Assembly (NCBI RefSeq): GCF_041380015.1
Contig: NZ_CP159978.1
Strand: one strand, 5' to 3'
Source: Buchananella felis
GTDB lineage: Bacteria > Actinomycetota > Actinomycetes > Actinomycetales > Actinomycetaceae
DNA length: 64,000 nucleotides
The stretch's first letter is position 1, and each line of letters begins with the position of its first letter. Made by a program: the position numbers and the translations under genes. Positions 41,213 through 50,148 of this stretch are shown here, in pieces. Under the pieces are notes generated by a model. That model saw nothing but the letters and a program-made list of their open reading frames with translations. It was not told the origin of the DNA and ran no database searches.

Positions 41213-41848
41213 TTAACGAAGAATCTGGTCTAGCTTCTTTCCTATCTCTTTGATCTCATACAGGTCGTCAGGGGTTAAGTCATTCACGATTAGCTGGATT
41301 AGTTCGCCAGGCTTGTCAGATCGTGAAGTGTGTCCCATGTCGGACCGAAGGGCGCGAAGCAGGGTGTCCATTGCTGCCATGGAAAGCTGTGTTTGCGCGT
41401 ACCCCTTTAGTGTTGCGTGAAAGTCTCCGGCGATGCCACGAGCTACGCGCATGTACAGGTTCCAGGCGCGAATAAATCCTGGCGACGCTGATGGAATGAT
41501 GGACTTTTGGATCTTGTACCACTGTTGCTGAAGATTTTTCGTATTTAGAGGAGCCTTCCTCTTGGTTTCGTCCATGAGGGTGAAGAATAGCGCGATAACT
41601 ACATCGTATGCCTCTAAGCGGGATTGTTGAAGTGCGCTTTCTCGGGCCTGGTGGCGCATCAGGTACTTTTGTGTGAAATATGTGATCAAGGGAACCGAAA
41701 CAAGCGTAGACAAAGTGGCGATATTGCTTTGTGTTTCGGGCGCTAGCTGAATGAATGATTTACCAAAGTAGTAGAGCGCGTAAGCCGTGCCTGCTATTAT
41801 GGCGAGGGCTGCTAGTGTCTGTGCGATATGAGTCGCTTTCTTCTTCAT
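41213..41848 (-). CDS. Two-helix membrane protein of unknown function
   Basis: The 211-residue protein starts MKKKATHIAQ, with an AAGGAG ribosome site 7 bases before ATG 41848. It has two hydrophobic helices (about residues 9-29 and 42-60) and a cytosolic helical domain (about 70-211) with a LLRALRSDMGHTS motif near its C terminus. No enzyme motif is recognised. It lies between HipBA and the CRISPR/restriction locus in an AT-richer region. A membrane-anchored defence effector is possible but unproved. Confidence 0.7.
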   Translation of the reverse strand: MKKKATHIAQTLAALAIIAGTAYALYYFGKSFIQLAPETQSNIATLSTLVSVPLITYFTQKYLMRHQARESALQQSRLEAYDVVIALFFTLMDETKRKAPLNTKNLQQQWYKIQKSIIPSASPGFIRAWNLYMRVARGIAGDFHATLKGYAQTQLSMAAMDTLLRALRSDMGHTSRSDKPGELIQLIVNDLTPDDLYEIKEIGKKLDQILR

Positions 41849-42527
41849 ACAATGCTCCTTCTGCGTGGAATAAGTCTTGTTGAGTTGTGCAAGCTCTAGG
41901 GCAGTTGTGCGATCAGTGCAACTGCAAGTTTGATGCCAGCTAAAGGACATCGCTTACCGAGATTCGCTCTGCGTTTTCGCGTACCGCACCCAGTTGAGAA
42001 AGGCGAGGTTGCGGAACTCGTCGGGCATGTGCGTTCGTCAGGTGCGCGAGAGTTCTCATTGATAGGCATGACGGCGACTATCGTGTGGAGACTGCGGTGT
42101 GCGAGAATGCGCTAGACCTAAATAGGTGGATGTTCTGTTGCCTAAGAGCTAGGGGGAGAATCAAACTCCGTCCCCAGTGGTTGCGCATCTGCATTCAAGG
42201 ATGCTGCAGTGAATGTGTGCCTGAGACCTGTCATCTATGGCGTAGCTCTCTACTAACGACGCTTCTGGTCCGGAGGCAGCTCTCACTGGAGCGGAGAGTG
42301 CTCGCCGCTGGTGAGTGAGGTAGTCTAGGTGGGTTACGAGTCGCAATGTAACGCCCAGACCCGGTTGCCGCCGAACCCCGACGGTTGCCGGGTTTGTGGC
42401 GTCTATGGGATAGATTAACCCGACTTTCCACGACAGTCAACTACTTGGCAACCTGATAACTAAGTGCTGCATCGATGTGCTGGCTGTCGCGAACCGTTCA
42501 ATCGCTAGAATCTGCCGTATCTGAATG

Positions 42528-42617
42528 CGCCACCCCGCATGAGCGGGGATGACCCACTGATGACTAAGTGGTCATGGCGTAAGTCAGGTGTCAACCCCGC
42601 GTTAGCGGGGATCAGGG
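42528..42617. CRISPR. Degenerate type I-E-like CRISPR remnant (two repeats)
   Basis: Two repeat-like units share CCCCGC(A/G)T(G/T)AGCGGGGAT with divergent flanks, at about 42528-42555 and 42590-42617. The spacing is 62 bases, close to the 61 of type I-E arrays (28-29 bp repeat plus 32-33 bp spacer). One spacer-length segment lies between them. No cas gene is in the window. It may be an inactive leftover or a mimic; confidence is limited by only two units. Confidence 0.5.
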
Positions 42618-42656
42618 CCTCATCATGGCAGCCCTGTGAGGTGGGGTGAGCTGCAG

Positions 42657-42676
42657 CCCTGAGCCGTTGCTCAGGG
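42657..42676 (-). terminator. Hairpin after hsdR
   Basis: CCCTGAGC, CGTT loop, GCTCAGGG, just beyond the hsdR stop on the minus strand. No T-run, so strength is doubtful. Its position continues the 62-base spacing of the CRISPR-like units, probably by chance. Confidence 0.45.
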
Positions 42677-42685
42677 GCGGCTACC

Positions 42686-45600
42686 CTATCGATCAGAGCC
42701 ATTTCCGAACCTGCCCCACCACGCCTTGAGGGCGTCGATGACCTTCTCGCGTAGCGTTGCCGCCCGGGGGTCGAACATGTCCAGGCTGGGCAGCACCGGG
42801 TCTAGTACGTCTCCCTCGAGGCGCATGGATCCGCGTGGCCCGAACCTTTCGACCAGAGCCCGTAGGGCGTCGCCGTCTAGCTCGTAGATGGCGACGATCT
42901 GCCCCAGCTCCTCCTGGCGCTTCTCCTCTTCGAACTCCGGCCACTCGGGCGCGGTGTCCGGGGCGACGGTGACCCGCTCGATGAACTCCTGGATCAGGTC
43001 GCGCTTGGAGCGCAGCGAGGGGCTGGCGTCCACTAGCTTCATGATGTTCGGGTCGATGCGGATCTCTCCCTGGTTCTTGCCGTCCTCGCGCGCCTGGCCG
43101 ATCAGGTGCAGCACGTAGTCCAGGTTGATCTCCACCTGCTTGACCAGTTCGATCTCGAAGACCAGATCGTCCTCGATGTTTTCCTTCTCCGCGTCGGTGC
43201 GTTTGCGGTGCTTTTCCCAGAGTTCAACGTAGACGCTGCGGTAGTCGGTGTACTGACCGGGCGGCAGGAGATCGGCCAGCGGCGGCTCGGTGGGCACACC
43301 GTTCTCGTCTGTGATGCCGTTGTGCCACTGGTCAAACGTCTCCAGCACGTTGCGAAGACGCAGGATCGCGGACATGAGCTCCACGAATTCCTTCTCCGCC
43401 TGCTCTCCCACCGGCCGCTCTCCGGGCGGGCAGAGGGCGCGCAGCTTGGCCACGGCGTCCATGTACTTGTATGCGTAGTACTCGTATCGCTCCAGCAGGA
43501 CGTAGCTTGACGCGTTGGCGTCTCCGAATAGTTGGATGGACTCATTGGTGGCGTCCTCGAGGTTGCGGAAGCAGACGATGTTGCCGAACGTCTTAACGGA
43601 GTTAAGGATCCGGTTGGTGCGCGAGTACGCCTGCATGAGGCCGTGCATCCGAAGGTTCTTGTCCACGAACAGGGTGTTGAGCGTGGTGGCGTCGAACCCG
43701 GTGAGCAGCATGTTGACCACAATCACCAGGTCAACTTCGCGTTCCTTGATGCGCACCATCAGGTTCTTGTAATACTCCTCGAACGCGCCTAGTCCATTGT
43801 AGTTGCAGCCGAACTCTTGGTTGTATTCGTGGATGGCGGCGGCCAGGAAGTCCTTGTCAGTAGAGGCCATGCCAGTCATGGAGACTTCCTCCTCTGGCAG
43901 TAGGCCGTCGGGCTCCTCCTGGTTGGGGGCGTAGCTGAACACGGTGGCGATGCGCAGGCGCTTGTTTTCGGGAAGCAGCGCCATCTGTCGCTTGAACTCT
44001 TCGTAGTAGAGCCGAGCGGCCTTGATGGACGCCACCGCGAATAGCGCGTTGAAGCCGCTCAGACGCTTGCCCTTGTGGGTGTAGTGCTCGCTACGCCTGG
44101 TCTTTTCGTCGAAGTGCCGCAGGATGTAGCTGGTCACTCCGGTGATCCGCTCCGGCGAGAGCAGGGCCTCCTCGGACTGGATCCCCGCCACGACCCGGTC
44201 TTCGATCTCCGTGGCGGCAACGGTGTTCACGTAGTCAACCTTGAAGGGCAGCACGTTCTCGTCGCGAATCGCATCGGCGATCGTGTAGGTGTGTAGCTTG
44301 TTGCCAAACACCTGCTCGGTGGTCTTGGCAACCGGCGCTCCGCTGACCGCGTTGGCGGTGAAGATAGGCGTGCCCGTGAAACCAAACAGGTGGTAGTTCT
44401 TGAACGCCTTGGTGATCTGCCGGTGCATGTCACCGAACTGGGAACGGTGGCATTCGTCGAAGATGATCACCACCCGTTCCTTCAGCAGCTCCTTGCCCTT
44501 GGCGGCGGCCACGTAGAGCGCGAGCTTTTGGATGGTGGTTACCACGATGCGCGTGTTGGGGTCATCCAGCTGCCGGGTCAGCGCGGCGGTCGAGGTATTC
44601 CCGCTCACGCAGTCTGGATCGAAGCGCTGATACTCCTTGATGGTCTGGACGTCTAGGTCCTTACGGTCCACGACGAACAGCACCTTGGCCACGCCCTCCA
44701 TTTGGCTGGCAAGCTGCGCGGTCTTGAATGAGGTGAGGGTCTTGCCTGAACCGGTGGTGTGCCAGATGTAGCCGCCGCCCTGAATCTTTCCACCCAGGTT
44801 GTTGTTAATCCCGGTCTTGACGCGCAGCAGGATCCGTTCCGTGGCCGCGATCTGGTAGGGCCGCAGGATAAGGAGCGTGCGCGAAACGTCGAACACGCAA
44901 TACCTGGTCAGAATGCTCAGCAGCGTGTGGGAGGTCAGGAAGGTGGCGGCGAAGTCGCGTAGGTCGTTGATCGGCTTGTTGTCTGCGGCGGCCCAGTAGG
45001 AGGTGAATTCCCACGAGTTGGACGACGTTGCCTTTCGGCCGCCCTCAACCTGCTTGTCGATGTGCTGCCAGTGGGTGGAGTTCGAGTAGTACTTAGTGAG
45101 CGTGCCGTTGGAGATCACGAAGATCTGGACGTACTCGTAGAGGGCAAGGCCGGCAGAGAACGTCTCTCGCTTGTAGCGGTTGATCTGGTTGAAGGCTTCC
45201 CGCAGGTCGCCGCCGCGTCGCTTGAGTTCGATGTGAACAAGCGGGAGGCCATTGACGAGGATGGTGACGTCATAGCGGTTAGCTGCGCGGGCGCCGGCAG
45301 AGTCGAGCGGAACCTCCATCTGGTTGATGACCTGAAGGCGGTTGCGGTGGATGTTCTGCTTGTCGAGCAGCATCACGTTCTTGGTGGTGCCGTCGTCGCG
45401 AGTTAGCAGCTTGATGTGGTCCTCTTGGATGGACCGTGTCTTTTCTAGGTAGCCGTGCGTGGGGTTCGCGATGACCTCCGCCAGGAAGCGCGCCCACTCA
45501 GCATCGGTGAACTCGATGTCGTTAAGAGCTCCAAGCTGGGTGCGCAGGTTAGCGACCAGCTGGGTCTCGTTGGTGATGTTTGGGCGAGAGTAGGCACCCT

Positions 45601-45760
45601 GCTGGAGAAGCTGCTTTATCAGGTCAGCTTCCAGTTCTCCCTCCGACTGGAAACCCAAGTCCGGGCGGACGGGCGCGACGTACTCATCCACCACCGTGTG
45701 CTCGTTGGAAACAACGATCGGAGTGAACGGGACACTGGGAAGGGAGGGTGAGGAGGTCAC
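42686..45760 (-). CDS. hsdR: Type I restriction enzyme R subunit
   Basis: The 1024-residue motor/nuclease has an N-terminal PD-(D/E)xK nuclease site (YDVTILVNGLPLVHIELKRR with Asp164, Glu178 and Lys180). It then has superfamily 2 helicase motifs: HTTGSGKTLTS (Walker A, 336-343), FDECHRSQF (DEAD-like, 434-442) and GFTGTPIF. This matches EcoR124I-type (IC) HsdR. It translocates and cuts unmodified DNA at sites bound by the HsdM-HsdS complex. The ATG overlaps the hsdS stop (ATGA). No frameshift is seen, so it is likely functional. Confidence 0.95.
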   Translation of the reverse strand: MTSSPSLPSVPFTPIVVSNEHTVVDEYVAPVRPDLGFQSEGELEADLIKQLLQQGAYSRPNITNETQLVANLRTQLGALNDIEFTDAEWARFLAEVIANPTHGYLEKTRSIQEDHIKLLTRDDGTTKNVMLLDKQNIHRNRLQVINQMEVPLDSAGARAANRYDVTILVNGLPLVHIELKRRGGDLREAFNQINRYKRETFSAGLALYEYVQIFVISNGTLTKYYSNSTHWQHIDKQVEGGRKATSSNSWEFTSYWAAADNKPINDLRDFAATFLTSHTLLSILTRYCVFDVSRTLLILRPYQIAATERILLRVKTGINNNLGGKIQGGGYIWHTTGSGKTLTSFKTAQLASQMEGVAKVLFVVDRKDLDVQTIKEYQRFDPDCVSGNTSTAALTRQLDDPNTRIVVTTIQKLALYVAAAKGKELLKERVVIIFDECHRSQFGDMHRQITKAFKNYHLFGFTGTPIFTANAVSGAPVAKTTEQVFGNKLHTYTIADAIRDENVLPFKVDYVNTVAATEIEDRVVAGIQSEEALLSPERITGVTSYILRHFDEKTRRSEHYTHKGKRLSGFNALFAVASIKAARLYYEEFKRQMALLPENKRLRIATVFSYAPNQEEPDGLLPEEEVSMTGMASTDKDFLAAAIHEYNQEFGCNYNGLGAFEEYYKNLMVRIKEREVDLVIVVNMLLTGFDATTLNTLFVDKNLRMHGLMQAYSRTNRILNSVKTFGNIVCFRNLEDATNESIQLFGDANASSYVLLERYEYYAYKYMDAVAKLRALCPPGERPVGEQAEKEFVELMSAILRLRNVLETFDQWHNGITDENGVPTEPPLADLLPPGQYTDYRSVYVELWEKHRKRTDAEKENIEDDLVFEIELVKQVEINLDYVLHLIGQAREDGKNQGEIRIDPNIMKLVDASPSLRSKRDLIQEFIERVTVAPDTAPEWPEFEEEKRQEELGQIVAIYELDGDALRALVERFGPRGSMRLEGDVLDPVLPSLDMFDPRAATLREKVIDALKAWWGRFGNGSDR

Positions 45761-46971
45761 TGCAGCTCCTTGAAGGTCAAGAGTCGATCGCGGTAGTACT
45801 CGTACTGCTGGCGGCGCGCAGCTATCTCGGCAGGGAGGCCATCAAGGTGATCAGAAATTAGAACGTCCATCGAATGAAGTAGTCTAGAAATTCGATTCTG
45901 CTCACTCAGCGGTGGCAAGGGGAGAATTAGCGAGCGGAACTGCGAAAGTCCCAAATCGATGACTTTAGTTCCCTTGGCGAGCCTGGCCTTCTGTTTTTGG
46001 AATTGGCTGGATTTAAACCAGTAGGCCAGGTATAGGGAATCTTGGTTGGTGGAGAGTGCTGTAGCGTGTCCTCCGATCACCGCTGTTCGGCCCCCGTTCC
46101 AGACGCAAGCAGTGCCCAGATCTTCAACATTCTCGCTGGTAGATGCCACTATGACATCTGTTGGAGATATGTGGAGGAGCTTTCGAGATAGTCGTTCATC
46201 AATAAAAGCTAGCGCTGTGTCAATCGACGTTGGGTACCTGGTGTATATGTCGCCGTAATGGATTGCGGGAATCCCGGTGTCGGAGAGGTCCTTGCGGGGC
46301 ATTGCATTGCCCCTCCGGATGGTGGCAAATGAAGGAAGTGGGCGAAGAAAAGAACTATCAATTGAATCGAAGCACAGGTCGAGGTTTGCAAGGAACTGAT
46401 GAGTCCTTGCCTCTAGCTCTGCCTCTAGCTCTGCCTCTAGTCTACTGAATTTGTCAAGGATTGCAACGATTTCGCGCTGTACTTCGATTGGCGGAACTGG
46501 GCATCGGAACTTTTTGAGATTGCTGTCCGTGATGGAGGGGTACGAGGCGCCTGATTCAAACGTGGAAACATGCTCGGCGAATTGGGGGGTGCCAAGTAGG
46601 TGGAATAGGAACCTTGGAAGTATCTCCGTGGTAGCTAGCTTCAAGACACAGAACCCGGTACTTGCTACAGTTGGTTCCGGCATTTCGGGAATGATTGCGA
46701 ATCGGAGTAGTGTTGGTCGCGTAGTACCGAATATGACATCGTCGGCATTGACTACTTGTTTGGCTCGACTCGGCGCCGTCTTCATAGTGATGGGCTCTGT
46801 GGAAATAATGGTGTGTGTGCGCCGATCGACTGAGCCCAAGTCGATATATTGCATGACTTCCTCATTTGAGGACCACTTGACGGTTGCAGGTCGAGATGTT
46901 AGCTCGGCGAGACTGTGGAACGGTACCCCGTCAGGGCACATCTCCTCGATTAGACGCTCAATGCGGTTCAC
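45757..46971 (-). CDS. hsdS: Type I restriction-modification specificity subunit
   Basis: The 404-residue protein has two target-recognition domains (about residues 10-165 and 200-370), separated and followed by conserved helices. The central helix carries LEAELEAELEAR (about 178-189), encoded by three 12-bp repeats (46405-46440). In EcoR124I the number of equivalent TAEL repeats sets the distance between the two half-sites. The target sequence cannot be read from this. Start overlaps the hsdM stop (ATGA). Recombination between TRDs or repeat changes would alter specificity. Confidence 0.93.
   Translation of the reverse strand: MNRIERLIEEMCPDGVPFHSLAELTSRPATVKWSSNEEVMQYIDLGSVDRRTHTIISTEPITMKTAPSRAKQVVNADDVIFGTTRPTLLRFAIIPEMPEPTVASTGFCVLKLATTEILPRFLFHLLGTPQFAEHVSTFESGASYPSITDSNLKKFRCPVPPIEVQREIVAILDKFSRLEAELEAELEARTHQFLANLDLCFDSIDSSFLRPLPSFATIRRGNAMPRKDLSDTGIPAIHYGDIYTRYPTSIDTALAFIDERLSRKLLHISPTDVIVASTSENVEDLGTACVWNGGRTAVIGGHATALSTNQDSLYLAYWFKSSQFQKQKARLAKGTKVIDLGLSQFRSLILPLPPLSEQNRISRLLHSMDVLISDHLDGLPAEIAARRQQYEYYRDRLLTFKELQ
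46405..46440 (-). repeat. Three 12-bp repeats in hsdS central helix
   Basis: On the plus strand the units are CCTTGCCTCTAG, CTCTGCCTCTAG and CTCTGCCTCTAG. They encode LEAR, LEAE and LEAE steps on the minus strand. Each unit is in frame, so copy-number change keeps the gene open. Confidence 0.9.
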
Positions 46972-48542
46972 TGCTCCGCCTCCAGCTCTGCCACGATCGC
47001 GTCAATCTCGGCGCGCAGCTTGGACTGCCGCTCTACTATCCCCGCGATGCGAGCGTTGAGCTCCTTGATGTCTACCTTCTCGCGGGTGTCCTCCTTCTCC
47101 ACGTATGCGGAGACGGAGAAGTTGTAGTCGTTGGCAGCGATTGCCTCCGGTGAAACGCGTGCAGTGAAGTGAGGCTCCTCGGAACGCTGGCTAACTGCGT
47201 CGAGGATCGTCTGCCGATGCTGTTCGGTGAGCCTGTTCTTGTTTCCCTCGCGAGTGAACAGCTTGGAAGCGTCCACGAACAGGACGTCAGTGGTATCACG
47301 GGACTTCTTCAACACGATGATGCAGGTTGCGATCGTGGTGCCGAAGAAGAGGTCGGGCGGAAGCTGGATGATGGCTTCGACGTAGTTGTTCTCCAGTAGG
47401 TATTGGCGGATCTTTCGCTCGGCGCCGCCTCGGTACAGCACCCCTGGGAACTCGACGATTGCGGCGGTTCCCTTCGGGTGAAGGTGGTAGAGCATATGCA
47501 TAGTGAACGCCAGGTCGGCTGCACTCTTTGGTGCCAAAACACCCGCCGGGGCGTAGCGTTCATCCTGGATCAGGACAGGATCGTCCTTGCCGATCCACTT
47601 CAGAGAGTACGGCGGGTTGGAGACGATGCACTCGAACTGGGCCTTTTCGTCGCATTTGGGGTCAAGAAGCGTGTCGCCGAGTTGAATGTCGAAGTTGGCG
47701 AACGAGATGTTGTGCAGGAACATGTTGATCCGGCACAGGTTGTACGTGGTCAGGTTGATTTCCTGCCCCTCGAACATTCCAACGTTCTCACGGCCAAGTG
47801 CCTTCGCGAAGCGAAGTAGGAGGCTGCCGGACCCAGCGGCTGGATCATAGACGGACTCCACTCGAGTCTTGTCCCCGATCGCCAGCCTGGCCAGTAGGTC
47901 GGAGACCTCCTGGGGGGTGAAGAATTCGCCGCCGGACTTACCTGCCTGGGAGGCGTACATCTGCATCAGGTACTCGTAGGTGTCGCCAAACAAGTCGATG
48001 GACTCGTCGCTGGCTGGATCGCCCAGGGGGAGAGCGCCGATTGCGTCCAACAGGCCTGCCAGCTTCTCGTTGCGCTTGAGTACGGTGTCGCCGAGCTTGG
48101 GGGAGTTCACGTCGAGGTCGTCAAAGAGACCGCGTAGGTCGCTTTCAGACGAAGCCCCGATCGCGGAGGCCTCGATGTTGTTGAAGATCCGGGCCAGTTC
48201 CTCGTTGAGCCTGTGAAGCTCTTGAGGCTTGCGGGCGCGCGCACGGACGTTCTCAAACAGGTCAGCAGGTTCGATGAAGAACCCCTTGGCGTCGATGATC
48301 ATCTTGCGCATCGGGGCTGGGATCTCTCGCTGCTCCTGTGCATAGGAGTAGTCAGCGGCTCCCGCGCTGCGCTGGCGCTGATCCACGTAGGAGCTCAGAT
48401 TCTCAGAGATGAATCGGTAGAACAGCATCCCTAGCACGAAGGACTTGAAGTCCCAACCATCCACGCTCCCGCGCAGATCGTTGGCAATCCGCCAGATCGT
48501 CTTGTGTAGTTCCTGGCGCTGAGCTGCCGACGTAGTAGCCAT
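46968..48542 (-). CDS. hsdM: Type I restriction-modification methyltransferase subunit
   Basis: The 524-residue N6-adenine methyltransferase has the SAM-binding motif DPAAGSGSLLLRF (233-245) and the catalytic NPPYSLKW (309-316). The N-terminal HsdM domain (about 5-150) and a C-terminal coiled coil (about 470-524) complete the type I arrangement. It methylates the recognition sequence and is needed for cutting by HsdR. It is the first gene of the operon hsdM-hsdS-hsdR on the minus strand, with ATGA overlaps throughout. Confidence 0.95.
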   Translation of the reverse strand: MATTSAAQRQELHKTIWRIANDLRGSVDGWDFKSFVLGMLFYRFISENLSSYVDQRQRSAGAADYSYAQEQREIPAPMRKMIIDAKGFFIEPADLFENVRARARKPQELHRLNEELARIFNNIEASAIGASSESDLRGLFDDLDVNSPKLGDTVLKRNEKLAGLLDAIGALPLGDPASDESIDLFGDTYEYLMQMYASQAGKSGGEFFTPQEVSDLLARLAIGDKTRVESVYDPAAGSGSLLLRFAKALGRENVGMFEGQEINLTTYNLCRINMFLHNISFANFDIQLGDTLLDPKCDEKAQFECIVSNPPYSLKWIGKDDPVLIQDERYAPAGVLAPKSAADLAFTMHMLYHLHPKGTAAIVEFPGVLYRGGAERKIRQYLLENNYVEAIIQLPPDLFFGTTIATCIIVLKKSRDTTDVLFVDASKLFTREGNKNRLTEQHRQTILDAVSQRSEEPHFTARVSPEAIAANDYNFSVSAYVEKEDTREKVDIKELNARIAGIVERQSKLRAEIDAIVAELEAEQ

Positions 48543-48676
48543 CTATCAAACCTCCTGTGGTCGCAGGGCAACCATAGCGGCGATTGCCTTTGCTGAGACA
48601 ACGCCGCGCTGGGTCTTGATGGGAGAAAAGCGTCAATCTAGCTGTTTCTTGAAGGAATCGACCAGAGGGCGGTTAC

Positions 48677-49627
48677 TCATGGTGTGTATTTTTGATCTGG
48701 CACCAGGAGGGTGGGGGATAGCTCGCCAAAATTGCATGGGCGCTTTATTCCAGCTTCCAGCAATGGATTAGAACGCAAAAGGGGTTCAATGTGGTCTGCG
48801 AGCCAGGTGGAGTGCAGGCTGGCTCTACGTGCAAACTCGTCGAGTGCTACAAGTATCTTGTAGATTGAGTGGTCGCTGTAGTGTCCGTACGCCTTTTTTG
48901 TTTTCTGTTCGAGCTTTCGAATCAAGCCGGGCTTGTCTAGGACGGAATGATTCCAAATTCGCGACGCATGTGCGACTCGATTGCGCAGGTAGACGAATGA
49001 ACGAAGCTGGCTTGCCAAGAGGGACTTGGGCACGTTTAGAGAGGCAGCCATGGCATCGCGAACTCCCGATTCTGCTGAAGCTTCAACTAAGCGAGAAAGT
49101 GTTCCGAATGAGAATGCCTCTACTGCTACCCAAATCGGCATCTTATGGTAAGGGTCGACAGTCGCCTGGTCTGGCGAAATGGGATTTCTGTAGTGGCGAA
49201 TGAATCCTTCCTTGCTCCTGCCTAGGTCGCGAAGAGCGTGTTCTTGAACAGGCTCGGAATTTGGGTTGACTGACTGTGTAAATCCCTTGCCTTCCGAGAA
49301 TCCGCCCACGGGTGAAACGAGCTCGGAATAGTGGTGCGCAAACCGTGTTCTTGCAACTATCTCAACTGTGCGCAGCAGTTCCGAGCAGGTGAGGGCAAGG
49401 GTGTTCTCCGCTTGGTATAGGTCTCGGATGGTTGAAAAGCGTGAACCTTCGATGAATTGATTGTCACCGTTAGCGGGATCGCGCTGCCAAAAGCGGAAGT
49501 AGCCGGAAGCTCTGTAGTAGCTTACTCGAGATAGGAATGTCTCTGCCTCTGCCGGGTCTTCGATGTGGAGGCCTCTTTTAGTCAAAAGTCTGAGTTGCTC
49601 GGTGTAGCTTAGCCATTGCTTGTCCAT
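48677..49627 (-). CDS. Abi_2/AbiD-AbiF family abortive infection protein
   Basis: The 316-residue protein has the family pattern: SYTEQLRLLTKRGLHIEDPA, FLSRVSYYRASGYFRFWQRD and the C-terminal YLRNRVAHASRIWN with the HEPN-type R-x4-H motif (RNRVAH). HEPN proteins are metal-independent RNases. AbiD/AbiF members stop phage growth by killing or halting the host. ATG 49627 is preceded by AAGGAG; a longer in-frame extension is unconserved. It lies upstream of the hsd operon on the same strand, with a 134-base gap holding no gene. Confidence 0.85.
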   Translation of the reverse strand: MDKQWLSYTEQLRLLTKRGLHIEDPAEAETFLSRVSYYRASGYFRFWQRDPANGDNQFIEGSRFSTIRDLYQAENTLALTCSELLRTVEIVARTRFAHHYSELVSPVGGFSEGKGFTQSVNPNSEPVQEHALRDLGRSKEGFIRHYRNPISPDQATVDPYHKMPIWVAVEAFSFGTLSRLVEASAESGVRDAMAASLNVPKSLLASQLRSFVYLRNRVAHASRIWNHSVLDKPGLIRKLEQKTKKAYGHYSDHSIYKILVALDEFARRASLHSTWLADHIEPLLRSNPLLEAGIKRPCNFGELSPTLLVPDQKYTP

Positions 49628-49653
49628 TGCCGCTCCTTTGCGGAAATGAAAGG

Positions 49654-49699
49654 CCCCGATCATTTGTGCGTTACCGCTAAGGCAAGAGGCCGATCGGGG
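49654..49699 (-). promoter_or_regulatory. Hairpin in the leader of the Abi gene
   Basis: CCCCGATC at 49654-49661 is inverted as GATCGGGG at 49692-49699. On the minus strand the hairpin is followed by CCTTTCATTTCC and lies 27 bases before the Abi ATG. It could attenuate transcription of the gene. Confidence 0.45.
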
Positions 49700-49761
49700 A
49701 TCTATCGCTTCTCAGGCTACACGCAGCAGAGGCTGTTGGCAATCCCTCCACCCACTCGCTC

Positions 49762-49827
49762 GAGTCCCTCACCTCGCCCATTCCCGGGAGTAAACCGCAT
49801 AGCGGCCCGCTATCAGTAGCACGCCGC
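49762..49827 (+). repeat. 66-bp direct repeat, copy A
   Basis: 59 of 66 bases match copy B (51618-51683), including an ATAGCGGCCCGCTAT hairpin. Copy B is the leader of fadD. Copy A has no matching gene after it. The 520-base gap 49628-50148 also contains the Abi leader and the iterons. Confidence 0.8.
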
Positions 49828-50024
49828 AAAGATCGGGCCGGACTGGGTGCTCTCAGAGGATCTCTTGTTCTCAAGTCCGTCGGGTGCAGCCGTGTTCGTC
49901 GCAGGGGTATGCGCAGTGGGCTCACGTCTTGGAAGAACGAATCCGGCGTGACGCTTAAGGACTTGGAGCGGCGGGGCATGTCCTAACGATCCTTCGGACG
50001 GGCGTCGGGCCGAACATATTGGCC

Positions 50025-50132
50025 GTGAATGGGCTAGTTCATGGTCCGTGGATGAGATAGTAGCGGGGTCGTGAACGGACTAATTCGTCGCCCGTGGATG
50101 GACTAGTTCAACTGCCGTGAATGGGCTAGTAG
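50025..50132 (+). promoter_or_regulatory. Five 23-bp iterons before AAA_14 gene
   Basis: Units start at 50025, 50048, 50071, 50094 and 50117, exactly 23 bases apart: GTGAATGGGCTAGTTC, GTGGATGAGATAGTAG, GTGAACGGACTAATTC, GTGGATGGACTAGTTC, GTGAATGGGCTAGTAG. The consensus is GTGRAYGRRMTARTWS. The last ends about 17 bases before the ATG. Likely a cooperative binding site. Confidence 0.85.
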
Positions 50133-50148
50133 GGTAGGGTCTGGTCTC

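Larger units (their letters stand above)
41849..42685. other. 837-bp gap upstream of the hsd terminator
   Basis: No convincing gene on either strand; short open frames are unsupported. It contains the CRISPR-like pair at 42528-42617 and the hsd terminator hairpin at 42657. The remainder shows no strong repeats, so it may be decayed sequence. Confidence 0.5.

Noticed and set aside
41930..42318. Two short plus-strand frames in the 837-bp gap
   Set aside because: No ribosome sites, no recognisable domain, and they overlap each other.
42657..42676. Third CRISPR-like unit continuing the 62-bp spacing
   Set aside because: The arms CCCTGAGC/GCTCAGGG do not match the repeat core and fit a terminator of the hsd operon.
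42505..42702. Minus-strand open frame ending SSPLMRGG and containing IPANAG
   Set aside because: This is the usual false translation of type I-E CRISPR-like repeats, without a ribosome site or conservation.
49677..49979. Minus-strand frame of 100 codons between Abi and AAA_14
   Set aside because: No ribosome site, odd composition, and it overlaps the 66-bp repeat.
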